A stretch of DNA of 64,000 nucleotides, taken from contig CAZHPA010000001.1 of assembly GCA_964533945.1 (NCBI GenBank), positions 1-64,000 of the forward strand. Direction: 5' to 3'. Shown here one piece after another: positions 1-7,290 of the stretch. The notes beneath the pieces are model-generated. The model was not told where the DNA came from and searched no databases. It worked only from the letters and a program-made list of their open reading frames with translations. The stretch comes from CAZHPA01 sp964533945. Its GTDB lineage: Bacteria; Bacillota; Clostridia; Lachnospirales; WRBF01. Made by a program: the position numbers and the translations under genes. The number at the start of each line of letters is the position of its first letter. The stretch's first letter is position 1.

Positions 1-283
1 GCAAAGACACCATAAATCTTTTCGTTCTTTTGCCGCACACTATTAATTTATATTCGCCCGGAACAAGCCATCCTATAATTACGTTAAGCCTGCCGAAAGT
101 GTTTCTATATTCTTTATAATAACCTGTACAGCTTTCTACGCCAACACATCTAACGGTTTTGCATAAATTAAGCGAAATAAATGAACAGCAATCTTCAAAA
201 TGAATATTTGCTACTTTTTCCTGTTCGCCACATATTGAAATATGTCCGGAAGATATAAAACCTGTATAATCAAAAGATTTTAA
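1..283 (-). other. Open -1 reading frame continuing past the stop of the repeat-domain gene (runs off left edge)
   Basis: Read on the minus strand in the frame one base back (-1) from the upstream gene, this stretch has no stop codon from about position 450 down to position 2, and it leaves the window still open. It overlaps the end of the upstream gene. There is no ATG, GTG or TTG in this frame between the upstream stop codon (280-282) and about position 43, so it has no obvious start of its own. The product is cysteine-rich (pairs such as DCC, and GVESC). It could be the C-terminal domain of the upstream protein reached by a -1 frameshift, or the result of a one-base deletion in the run of five A before that stop (a pseudogene or an assembly error). 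Confidence 0.5.
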
Positions 284-1143
284 GCGTTCATTTTTGCTTT
301 GACAACATAATTGCCTGCCACCACATTCCCAAAGAGATACTGACCCTGTACGTTTGTTTTGGTGCGTGCAATTAAAAATTCGTCTGTAGTTCCATCGCCA
401 TTTTGTACAATTTGATATAAACCCACAAAACAGCCAGCTACAACTTGACCTTGCTTATTAGTAATAGTTCCATTAATAGTACCATTATTAGTAATGCTAT
501 CTTCAATAAGAGAAATATTTGTATTAACAATAGAGCCATTAACTATAACAATTGATATAGGATTTGATAACATATATCCTTGTGCCATTGCTAAAATTCC
601 ATATTGGCCATCGTTAAGGTCGTAAAAAGCAAATTCGCCGTCATCAACTGTATATGTTACAGCAACTACTTTGTTATTGTTATCTATTAAAGAAATTTTA
701 ACGCCGCCCAATGGTTTTTTGCTTCCATCAATGCTTGTTGTAGCTACAACACCAGAAACTGCCCCAAGTAACAACGTGTTATCTTTTGTTAAGGAAAAAT
801 CTAAAATAACGGTATCTCCTTCTGAAAGAGAAGCAGATTGTGCATTGCTTAATCTATAACCTTCGCAAGCTACGGCAGCACTATAAGTACCAACTGGTAA
901 GTTTTCAAACAAATACTTTCCGTTTACATCAGTTATAGTATGCATGTATGGGTTTCCGTTTTTATCAAATATCTTTACAGTTGCACCCTCAACTGGTTCA
1001 TCTCCGTCTTGCACTGTACCGCTAATACTTGTTTCAACATCATGTGCGCCTTCAAGTATTAAATTAGCAACTTGCTCTTGCATTCCTTCAAGGTTTATGC
1101 CTTGGCTATATTGCAAACCTAGTAAATCTTTTTGTAAAGCCAT
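280..1143 (-). CDS. Protein with three carboxypeptidase-regulatory-like (Cna B-type) repeats
   Basis: Product of about 287 residues. After a short N-terminal segment (MALQKDLLGLQYS...) there are three beta-sandwich repeats at roughly residues 38-100, 127-195 and 222-287. Each has the CarboxypepD_reg pattern: G.V...G.P..GA.V, then a TD..G.Y.F..L..G.Y.V turn. Such repeats are normally structural modules of surface or secreted proteins, but no signal peptide is visible here. I chose the ATG at 1143 because AAAGGTG lies just upstream; an earlier possible start lacks this. The gene stops right after the third repeat, while the -1 frame stays open, so the protein may be a truncated or frameshifted form of a longer one. 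Function unknown. Confidence 0.7.
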   Translation of the reverse strand: MALQKDLLGLQYSQGINLEGMQEQVANLILEGAHDVETSISGTVQDGDEPVEGATVKIFDKNGNPYMHTITDVNGKYLFENLPVGTYSAAVACEGYRLSNAQSASLSEGDTVILDFSLTKDNTLLLGAVSGVVATTSIDGSKKPLGGVKISLIDNNNKVVAVTYTVDDGEFAFYDLNDGQYGILAMAQGYMLSNPISIVIVNGSIVNTNISLIEDSITNNGTINGTITNKQGQVVAGCFVGLYQIVQNGDGTTDEFLIARTKTNVQGQYLFGNVVAGNYVVKAKMNA

Positions 1144-1189
1144 AAAAAAATCACCTTTCAAATTTAATAATATTTCGTGTTGCATTGCT

Positions 1190-1218
1190 ATTATATGACT
1201 TTATCCGATTTTTGTTTA
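1190..1218 (-). promoter_or_regulatory. Putative sigma-A promoter
   Basis: On the minus strand TAAACA (1218-1213) and TATAAT (1195-1190) are separated by 17 bases, upstream of the repeat-domain gene. The -10 is perfect and the -35 matches 4 of 6. Confidence 0.5.
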
Positions 1219-1257
1219 CGCACGCTTTTAAAAATATTACATATTTTTAAACAAATT

Positions 1258-1300
1258 AAAAAGCCTATTCGAAAGGAAAACCTTTCATAAATAGGCCTTT
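1258..1300 (-). terminator. Rho-independent terminator of the zinc-ribbon gene
   Basis: GCCTATT at 1263-1269 pairs with AATAGGC at 1290-1296, with an inner GAAAGG/CCTTTC stem. A T-run follows on the minus strand. It sits directly after the stop codon at 1299-1301. Confidence 0.75.
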
Positions 1301-2591
1301 AATACTGCTTAATTATAAATAATGGGGGTTCTTTAGTTTTGTCAACCAATATTTTTTCAGCTTCTACATAATTTGAAACAGGTACTATATTCCATAACTT
1401 AATATCTTGCATAAAATACCCAATAAATTTTTTGTCTTCTGGAAATTCAATATATGCAAATTTATCAGTGCCGGTAATAAAACTTGGTGCGCTACCTTCT
1501 TCCCCGATTATACCATCTTCTATCATTGTGGCAATAACTTCAGAAAAATCACTCTTAATAAGCTTGGCATCATAAAACATATTATATGGAGGTAACATTG
1601 TAATTGGAAAATCAACAAAATTCTCTGTAATAATTTCTTTATACTCTTTCAATGTTTCAAAGTCAGAGAGTGCAACTGTCCATTTGCCATCTTCGTCTAA
1701 AACAACAAATTGCTTAATTTGTTGGGGTGCACCTTTTTGAGAAACAACAGCAAAGGCATACTTGTTATTTTTAGCTAAGTATCTAACATCTAATAGTTCT
1801 TCGTTTCTTAAATATATGCTAATTGCATTTTCGATTTCTTTTGTATGCCAGCTTTCCTTGTCTAATCTAATTATTTCTCCATTATTATTATTGTATTTTT
1901 CAAGAACATAGTACAATTTTTCACGAGTTAAAATCCCAACATCTTTTTCGGCAGTTGCTAAAGCGTATCCTTCCCTTGTTTCATATGCGGCAAAAAGCTG
2001 TAGTTTGTCACTTTCGGTAGTTTCAAGTTCAAGCTGCTCAAAGTTAGCTAAATCGCTAGGTTTTAAAAATAAAAGCAAAACACTCTCATTTTCATATTTT
2101 TTATCAATATGTGTAATTTCTGCTAAATTAGATAAATCGGAAGTTTGAACATATGATTGTGCTAAAACATCGTAAAAATATCCATTTTGTGTTACAAATA
2201 TTTTAGTTTTTGAATATTCGTCATAATATACTTTGGAAGCATTTGCAACATTTCTAACCATTTCCCAAACTTCATCAAGTTTTTTTCCAAAATTCGGCTC
2301 ATATTTAGGAATTTTAGCTTCGGGCTTTAAAACCGACATGCTTTCTACCTTATTTGATAATTCATTTTTAGGAATTTTTACAGTAGTTTCAGGTTGAGAA
2401 ATAATTGGGTCTGCTTGCACTGATTGCTGCCCAAGAAAACTGGAATCAAGTGCTGCATAACAAAAAGCAAGCCCTCCTAACAAAACTGCACATAACATAA
2501 TGGCAAGCGGTTTGCTACTTGTGCTGCTTCCACAACTTGCGCATGTTTTTTCTGTTTCTGCAATAGCAGTTTTGCATTTTCTGCAAATCAT
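1299..2591 (-). CDS. Zinc-ribbon, single-pass membrane protein of unknown function
   Basis: 430 residues. The N-terminus is a four-cysteine zinc ribbon (CRKC at residues 3-6, CASC at about 17-20). One hydrophobic segment follows at about residues 28-50 (AIMLCAVLLGGLAFCYAAL). The rest is a long hydrophilic domain with repeated beta-strand-like segments (for example YENESVLLLFL, KYAFAVVSQKG) that would lie outside the membrane. This layout, a cytosolic zinc ribbon with one membrane span and an extracytoplasmic domain, is common in Firmicute proteins of unknown role. The ATG at 2591 is preceded by AAGGCGGTGA. I recognise no catalytic motif. Confidence 0.75.
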   Translation of the reverse strand: MICRKCKTAIAETEKTCASCGSSTSSKPLAIMLCAVLLGGLAFCYAALDSSFLGQQSVQADPIISQPETTVKIPKNELSNKVESMSVLKPEAKIPKYEPNFGKKLDEVWEMVRNVANASKVYYDEYSKTKIFVTQNGYFYDVLAQSYVQTSDLSNLAEITHIDKKYENESVLLLFLKPSDLANFEQLELETTESDKLQLFAAYETREGYALATAEKDVGILTREKLYYVLEKYNNNNGEIIRLDKESWHTKEIENAISIYLRNEELLDVRYLAKNNKYAFAVVSQKGAPQQIKQFVVLDEDGKWTVALSDFETLKEYKEIITENFVDFPITMLPPYNMFYDAKLIKSDFSEVIATMIEDGIIGEEGSAPSFITGTDKFAYIEFPEDKKFIGYFMQDIKLWNIVPVSNYVEAEKILVDKTKEPPLFIIKQY

Positions 2592-2625
2592 TTTTTAGTT
2601 CACCGCCTTAACTTTTAAGGTAATA

Positions 2626-2661
2626 CAAAAAGAGCCTACAGTTGCCCGCAAACTCTTTTTG
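2626..2661 (-). terminator. Hairpin terminator after the ferredoxin gene
   Basis: CAAAAAGAG at 2626-2634 pairs with CTCTTTTTG at 2653-2661 around an 18-base loop. The T-run on the minus strand fits termination of the ferredoxin transcript. Confidence 0.6.
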
Positions 2662-2668
2662 TAAAAAT

Positions 2669-2839
2669 TTATTGTTCATTTGGAGCGTTGACAGGGCAAG
2701 CTTCAGCACAAGCACCGCAAGAAATGCATTCTTCTTCATTAACAACATATTTAGTGTCGCCTTCTGAAATACAGCTAACAGGGCAAGCAGGTTCGCAAGC
2801 GCCACAATTAATGCAATCGTCATTTATTACATATGCCAC
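2669..2839 (-). CDS. Ferredoxin, 2x[4Fe-4S]
   Basis: 56-residue clostridial-type ferredoxin that starts AYVINDDCINCGACEPACP and has a second cluster motif ECISCGACAEACP. It has two CxxCxxCxxxCP motifs, each ligating one [4Fe-4S] cluster, for low-potential electron transfer in the cytoplasm. The start is GTG at 2839 with a weak AGGTG 8 bases upstream. An overlapping frame on the same strand (2608-2823) is a shadow. The gene's leader is unusual: a TnpB-type right end (2894-3012) lies 54 bases upstream, so its native promoter region may have been displaced. An ATGTAGA/TCTACAT inverted repeat lies between them. Confidence 0.92.
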   Translation of the reverse strand: MAYVINDDCINCGACEPACPVSCISEGDTKYVVNEEECISCGACAEACPVNAPNEQ

Positions 2840-2893
2840 TTTATGTACACCTGCTACTGAAAATGTAGAAAAATCTACATCCAGAAAATTCTT

Positions 2894-3012
2894 GTTTCAA
2901 CCTGCACGTTTTCGGTTAACCTAATAACGTTTTTAAAATTACTGCTCCTAGCTTGGCTAGAAGTTATAATAATTGGCAGTCCACAAGCGTAACTTCCCGT
3001 GTAGCCCACGGT
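2894..3012 (-). ncRNA. Solitary TnpB-type omega-RNA / IS200-IS605 right end (copy B)
   Basis: About 119 bases on the minus strand that align with the block downstream of tnpB at 33959-34076, with roughly 16 mismatches and one gap. Shared features are a CCGTG...CACGG hairpin, a CTAGC...GCTAGGAG hairpin whose stem is kept through a G-U pair, the line AGCAGTAATTTTAAAA, and the terminal GCAGGTTGAAAC. The two copies diverge immediately after GAAAC, which marks the right boundary and the start of the guide-like flank (from 2893 downwards). No tnpB coding sequence is visible next to this copy. Confidence 0.7.
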
Positions 3013-3014
3013 AG

Positions 3015-3037
3015 TAGACAGAGTTTAAAGCTGTCTA
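3015..3037 (-). terminator. Perfect hairpin after the small membrane-peptide frame
   Basis: TAGACAG (3015-3021) and CTGTCTA (3031-3037) form a 7-bp stem with a 9-base loop, beginning immediately after the TAA at 3038-3040. The T-tract is poor, so it may be an RNA structure and not a true terminator. Confidence 0.4.
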
Positions 3038-3133
3038 TTAAACGTTTTTAAAGTTTTGTTTTCGCCTAACAATTATTGTACTAATTAGCAAAATAAAAGT
3101 CAATACAAAGATTGTAAATATTTTCAGTAACAG
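3038..3133 (-). CDS. Possible 31-residue membrane peptide (CTG start)
   Basis: Short frame LLKIFTIFVLTFILLIST... followed by a basic tail RRKQNFKNV. A strong AAGGAGG (3145-3139) lies five bases upstream of a CTG codon at 3133-3131; no ATG, GTG or TTG is available. A single hydrophobic helix with a charged C-terminus resembles small membrane peptides such as KdpF or type I toxins, but there is no sequence match I can name. The frame ends directly before a hairpin and then the solitary omega-RNA. It could equally be a relic of the gene that was interrupted there. Confidence 0.35.
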   Translation of the reverse strand: MLLKIFTIFVLTFILLISTIIVRRKQNFKNV

Positions 3134-3294
3134 ATTCGCCTCCTTATTTTATAGAAATTTAGGCTACTTTTTTCTGGAATTTACTATATTTTGATTAACA
3201 ATTGATTACTCATACTTAAACTTTATAGTTAAAAACTATGCAAGCAAAAATATATTACTAACACATTGTACAACAAAAAACAAATTTAATCAAG

Positions 3295-3717
3295 CTAAAT
3301 TTTTAAACTTTCTTTTAAATTTTCTTTCAAATTTTCCAAAACTCTTTCAAAATCTCCACATTCTGCCATTTGGGTTTTCCAACCAATATTTACATTATCA
3401 CCTTTATAGCGAGGCATAATGTGCATATGAAAATGGTTAACAGTTTGTCCTGCTGCTTCTCCATTGTTTTGCAAAATATTTATTCCATCGCAATTCGTTG
3501 CTTTTTTAATTGCTTTTGAAATTGACATTGCAAGAGGAAACAGTTTTTCTCCTGTTTCCTCGCTAAGTTCAAAAATAGTTTCGGCATGTTGCTTTGGTAT
3601 TATAAGCGCATGACCGACGCTGCTTGGGAATTTATCTAAAATAACTTTAAAGTTTTCGTTTTCATAAATATTAAATGATGGTATTTCTCCATTTATTATT
3701 TTGCAGAAAATACACAT
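3295..3717 (-). CDS. HIT-family nucleotide-binding hydrolase
   Basis: 140 residues with the histidine triad HFHMHIMPRY at about residues 95-104, the signature of the HIT (HinT-like) family of nucleoside phosphoramidases and nucleotidyl hydrolases. The conserved CIFCKIINGEIP start and a mid-protein segment around HALIIPKQH also match HinT proteins. The ATG at 3717 follows AAAGGAGG with good spacing. It lies 23 bases downstream of pepF on the same strand and is probably cotranscribed with it. Cytoplasmic; the physiological substrate cannot be told from sequence. Confidence 0.93.
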   Translation of the reverse strand: MCIFCKIINGEIPSFNIYENENFKVILDKFPSSVGHALIIPKQHAETIFELSEETGEKLFPLAMSISKAIKKATNCDGINILQNNGEAAGQTVNHFHMHIMPRYKGDNVNIGWKTQMAECGDFERVLENLKENLKESLKI

Positions 3718-3740
3718 TTTAAAGCCTCCTTTAGCCTAAC

Positions 3741-5489
3741 TTAACTTAATTTTGAAACTAATTCTGAAAATAATGAAAGTGCAGATTTAATAGGTTCGCT
3801 ACTTGTCATATCAACTCCGGCTTGTTTTAAAATTTCTATTGAATAGTTGCTTGAACCGCTTTTTAAGAAATTAATATATCGCTCGCTATTTCCTTGCAAA
3901 ATTTGTTTTGAAAGTGCAATTGCTGCCGAAAACCCTGTTGCATATTGAAAAACATAGAAAGGACTGTAAAAATGAGGTATTCTTGACCATTCCATAGGTA
4001 TTTTTTCATCATATGAAATAGCGTCGCCATAATATTTTTTATTTAATTCGGCGTAGATATTGCAAAGCAAATCAACATCAAGCGGAACGCCCGATTCTGC
4101 AAGTTCGTGTGTTTTAAGTTCAAATTCGGCAAACATAGTTTGGCGGAAAACTGTACCCCTAAATTGTTCAATAAAATAGTTAATTAAATATTTGTTTTGA
4201 ACTTCATCTTTTGTTGTTTTAAGCAAATGTTCCATAAGCAGCGCTTCATTAACGGTTGATGCAACTTCTGCAAGAAAAATTGTATGCCCTGAATAAACGT
4301 ATGGTTGAGTGTTCCATGAATAGTAACTGTGCATAGCATGACCCATTTCGTGTGAAAGCGTAAACATATCATTTATTTTGTTATCGTAATTTAAAAGAAC
4401 AAATGGATGCACGCCGTAAGTTCCCCATGAATAAGCGCCGCTGCGTTTGCCTTTGTTTTCGTAAACATCAATCCAGCCGCCGTTAATTCCTTTTTCAGCT
4501 TGCTCAACGTACTGTTTTCCAAGCGGTTCCAATGATTTTAAAACAACTTCTTTTGCTTCTTCGTAGTTAATTTTAGTATTTGCCGCTTTAACAATTGGTG
4601 TATATAAATCGTACATTTTAAGCTCATTTAAGCCAAGTATTTGTTTACGCAATTTAATATATTTATGCAAATCGCCTAAATGCTCATTAATTGTTGCTAT
4701 TAAATTTTTATATACTGCTGTTGGAATGTTATTTGTTGATAAAGAATATTCAAGTGACGAGTTATATTTTCTTGCTTTTGCATAAAAAACATCTTTTTTA
4801 ACACTGCTTGAGTAAATTGAGGCTATTGTATTTTTTTGATTAATATATTGATTATATAATGCATTAAAAGCATCTTCTCTAACTTTTCTGTTTTTAGATT
4901 CAAGCATTGAAACATATTTTCCGTGGGTTAGTTCAACTTCATTTCCATCTTCATCAATTATAGTTCCAAATTTCATATCAGCATTACTAAGCATTGAATA
5001 TATATTGTCGAAAGAAGCTGAAATTTCGCCTGTTTCTGCTAAAAGTTGTTCTAATTCAAAAGATAAAATATGGTCTTTTTGTCTAAATAGGTCGCTGAAA
5101 TAATGCGCATACATTTTTAAACTTTCGTTAGCTTTTAAGCTTTCAAAATCAAGGGTTAATATTTCGGGTTGAATAAATGAAGTTGCCGCCGACAGCTTTG
5201 TTATAAGCCCTTCTGCTTTATCTGCCAAGCCTTGATAGAAAGATTTTGTAGAATCTTCGTGAAGCTTCATGTTGGCATATACATAAATTTTGCTAACTTT
5301 TTCGCTAGTTTCGTTAGCTTTTTTTAAGCAATCATGTAAAACTTTCATATCGTTAAGCTTTCCATTAAATTGAGAAAATGTATTAACTTCAGAAAGTGCT
5401 TCATCAAAGCATTGCTGCCAACTTTCATCATCTTTAAAAATATCGCATATTTTCCATTTATATTTATCATTTATTTCGCTGCGTTCCAA
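3741..5489 (-). CDS. pepF: Oligoendopeptidase F (M3 family zinc metallopeptidase)
   Basis: 582 residues, close to the usual size of about 600. The M3 zinc site HEMGH is at about residues 380-384, followed by the conserved E of ...FLAEVASTVNE. Typical family blocks include GAYSWGTYGVHPFVLLNY before the site and PHFYSPFYVFQYATGF near the C-terminus. It cleaves short oligopeptides in the cytosol. Translation starts at TTG (5489) with AAGGAGG seven bases upstream. It forms a two-gene unit with the HIT gene behind a putative promoter at 5537-5567. Confidence 0.95.
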   Translation of the reverse strand: MERSEINDKYKWKICDIFKDDESWQQCFDEALSEVNTFSQFNGKLNDMKVLHDCLKKANETSEKVSKIYVYANMKLHEDSTKSFYQGLADKAEGLITKLSAATSFIQPEILTLDFESLKANESLKMYAHYFSDLFRQKDHILSFELEQLLAETGEISASFDNIYSMLSNADMKFGTIIDEDGNEVELTHGKYVSMLESKNRKVREDAFNALYNQYINQKNTIASIYSSSVKKDVFYAKARKYNSSLEYSLSTNNIPTAVYKNLIATINEHLGDLHKYIKLRKQILGLNELKMYDLYTPIVKAANTKINYEEAKEVVLKSLEPLGKQYVEQAEKGINGGWIDVYENKGKRSGAYSWGTYGVHPFVLLNYDNKINDMFTLSHEMGHAMHSYYSWNTQPYVYSGHTIFLAEVASTVNEALLMEHLLKTTKDEVQNKYLINYFIEQFRGTVFRQTMFAEFELKTHELAESGVPLDVDLLCNIYAELNKKYYGDAISYDEKIPMEWSRIPHFYSPFYVFQYATGFSAAIALSKQILQGNSERYINFLKSGSSNYSIEILKQAGVDMTSSEPIKSALSLFSELVSKLS

Positions 5490-5536
5490 TTAAAGTCCTC
5501 CTTTTTGTTTAGAGCTATTAAGTTTATAACTATTAT

Positions 5537-5567
5537 ATTATACCACATTTTGCCTGTTAATAGTCAA
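5537..5567 (-). promoter_or_regulatory. Putative promoter of pepF-HIT
   Basis: On the minus strand TTGACT (5567-5562) and TATAAT (5542-5537) flank a 19-base spacer. The spacer is long, but a TG lies near the -10. Confidence 0.45.
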
Positions 5568-5625
5568 TGATTGTTATATAACGCATTTATGTTAAAAAAA
5601 TACAATAACAATAAAAAATTTTCGT

Positions 5626-5654
5626 TTGCATTAAGTCAAATTGCATGATATTAT
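5626..5654 (+). promoter_or_regulatory. Putative sigma-A promoter of glgA
   Basis: TTGCAT (5626-5631), 17-base spacer, TATTAT (5649-5654), about 50 bases before the start codon. Confidence 0.5.
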
Positions 5655-5703
5655 ATAAAAGATAAAAAAATCTGGCACAACACGAAAGAAAAGGAGATTG
5701 GTT

Positions 5704-7143
5704 ATGTGTGATTTAAAAGTTTTGATTGTTGCATCGGAAATTAGCCCATACGCAAAAAGTGGCGGGTTGGGCGATGTAACAGGTTCGTTACCAAAAGAAT
5801 TAAAGAAATTGGGCGTAGATGTTCGTGTTGTTTTTCCTAAGTATGCTACAATAAACCAAAAATTTTTAACTAACTTAAACTACATAGATTCTTTTATTGT
5901 AACTTTAGGCTGGAGAAATCAAAACGCTTCCCTATATTCAATTGAAGATGCCGATGTTCCGTCTTACTTAATTGCAAACGACTATTATTTTGGAAGAGAT
6001 GGGTTTTATGGCTATGGGGACGATTTTGAAAGATTTGCCTTCTTTACAAAAGCTTCGATAGAATTTTTAAACTGCATTGATTTTGTTCCTGATGTTATAC
6101 ATTTTAACGACTGGCAAACAGGGCTTGGGCCTGTATATTTGCGAGACAATTACTACGGATTTGTCTCTTTGTCTAAAGTTAAATCTGTTTTAACAATACA
6201 TAACTTACAATACCAAGGGCTTTTTGGCAAAGAAATTTTAGGAACCGTTGGGCTTAACGACGGCTATTTTTCAGCCGACAAGCTCGAATTTAACAACTGC
6301 GTTAGCCTATTAAAAGGCGGAATTTTTTACGCAGATAAAGTAACAACTGTTAGCGAAACATATGCAAACGAAATTCAAACGCCCGAATACGGCTATGGCA
6401 TGGACGGAATTTTACGCTCTCAAGCTTTTAAGCTTAGCGGCATAGTTAACGGAATTGATGTTGCAGCAAACGACCCAAAAACAGATAAAAGAATTTTTGC
6501 AAACTACGGAAAAGGCAATTTAGAAGGCAAAAAACAAAACAAAAAAATGCTTCAAGAAAAATTAAATTTACCTATTCGTAATGATGTTCCAATAATTAGC
6601 GTTATATCAAGGCTTGTTGACCAAAAAGGGCTAGATTTAATTTCTGTTGCTATGGAAGAATTAATTAGCAAAGACATTCAATTTGTTGTTTTAGGCACAG
6701 GAGAAGGGCGATACGAAAACTTATTTAAACACATGGCATGGCGCGCACCCGATAAAGTTTCGGCAAACATATTTTTTAATGAAGAATTGGCACAACAAAT
6801 ATATGCTGCTTCAGACATGTTTTTAATGCCTTCCGTATTTGAACCATGTGGATTAGGGCAAATTTTTGCAATGCAGTACGGCACAGTTCCGGTAGTTCGT
6901 AAAACAGGCGGGCTTGCGGATACAGTTACCCATTATAACAAAGAAACTAAAAAAGGAACAGGTTTTGTATTTGAAAATTACGATGCAAGAGGCATGATGT
7001 GGGCAATTAATGAAGCAATTAAAGTTTATAGCGCAAAAGACGAGCATTGGGCGCAAATTATAGATAACGGTCTTTCTCAAGACTTTTCATGGAGTAAATC
7101 GGCAGAAAAATATATTAAACTATATTCTACACTAAAAGATTAA
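5704..7143 (+). CDS. glgA: Glycogen synthase (ADP-glucose type, GT5)
   Basis: 479 residues, the normal length for GlgA. The N-terminal KSGGLGDV motif (about residues 18-25) binds ADP-glucose. The GT-B C-terminal half has VISRLVDQKGLDL, MPSVFEPCGLGQ and a final FSW..SA..Y.  It elongates alpha-1,4-glucan from ADP-glucose. I start at ATG 5704, seven bases after AAAGGAGA; an upstream in-frame TTG at 5698 is too close to that site. No other glg gene is in the window, so it is monocistronic here, with its own promoter and a terminator directly after the stop. Confidence 0.95.
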   Translation: MCDLKVLIVASEISPYAKSGGLGDVTGSLPKELKKLGVDVRVVFPKYATINQKFLTNLNYIDSFIVTLGWRNQNASLYSIEDADVPSYLIANDYYFGRDGFYGYGDDFERFAFFTKASIEFLNCIDFVPDVIHFNDWQTGLGPVYLRDNYYGFVSLSKVKSVLTIHNLQYQGLFGKEILGTVGLNDGYFSADKLEFNNCVSLLKGGIFYADKVTTVSETYANEIQTPEYGYGMDGILRSQAFKLSGIVNGIDVAANDPKTDKRIFANYGKGNLEGKKQNKKMLQEKLNLPIRNDVPIISVISRLVDQKGLDLISVAMEELISKDIQFVVLGTGEGRYENLFKHMAWRAPDKVSANIFFNEELAQQIYAASDMFLMPSVFEPCGLGQIFAMQYGTVPVVRKTGGLADTVTHYNKETKKGTGFVFENYDARGMMWAINEAIKVYSAKDEHWAQIIDNGLSQDFSWSKSAEKYIKLYSTLKD

Positions 7144-7170
7144 AAAAGGGGTTTTTAAGCCCCTTTTCTT
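7144..7170 (+). terminator. Terminator of glgA
   Basis: AAAAGGGG / CCCCTTTT stem immediately after the TAA, with trailing T residues. Confidence 0.85.
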
Positions 7171-7221
7171 TATGTTTAAAGCTAACTGCATATAAATATG
7201 TTCTAATAGCTTTATATGATA

Positions 7222-7250
7222 TTGATTTTTAGACAAAAAGATGTTAAACT
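7222..7250 (+). promoter_or_regulatory. Putative sigma-A promoter of the chemoreceptor gene
   Basis: TTGATT (7222-7227), 17-base spacer, TAAACT (7245-7250). I looked for a flagellar sigma-28 promoter and found no convincing one. Confidence 0.4.
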
Positions 7251-7290
7251 CTTTTAAAGAATTAGATTCGAAAAAAAGGGGGTTGTATGT

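Noticed and set aside
2608..2823. 71-codon frame on the minus strand
   Set aside because: It overlaps the real ferredoxin in another frame; the ferredoxin has both cluster motifs.
2894..2905. GTTGAAAC end as a CRISPR repeat
   Set aside because: The GGTTGAAAC string resembles CRISPR repeat ends but occurs once per element; alignment with the tnpB-linked copy explains it as the element's right end.
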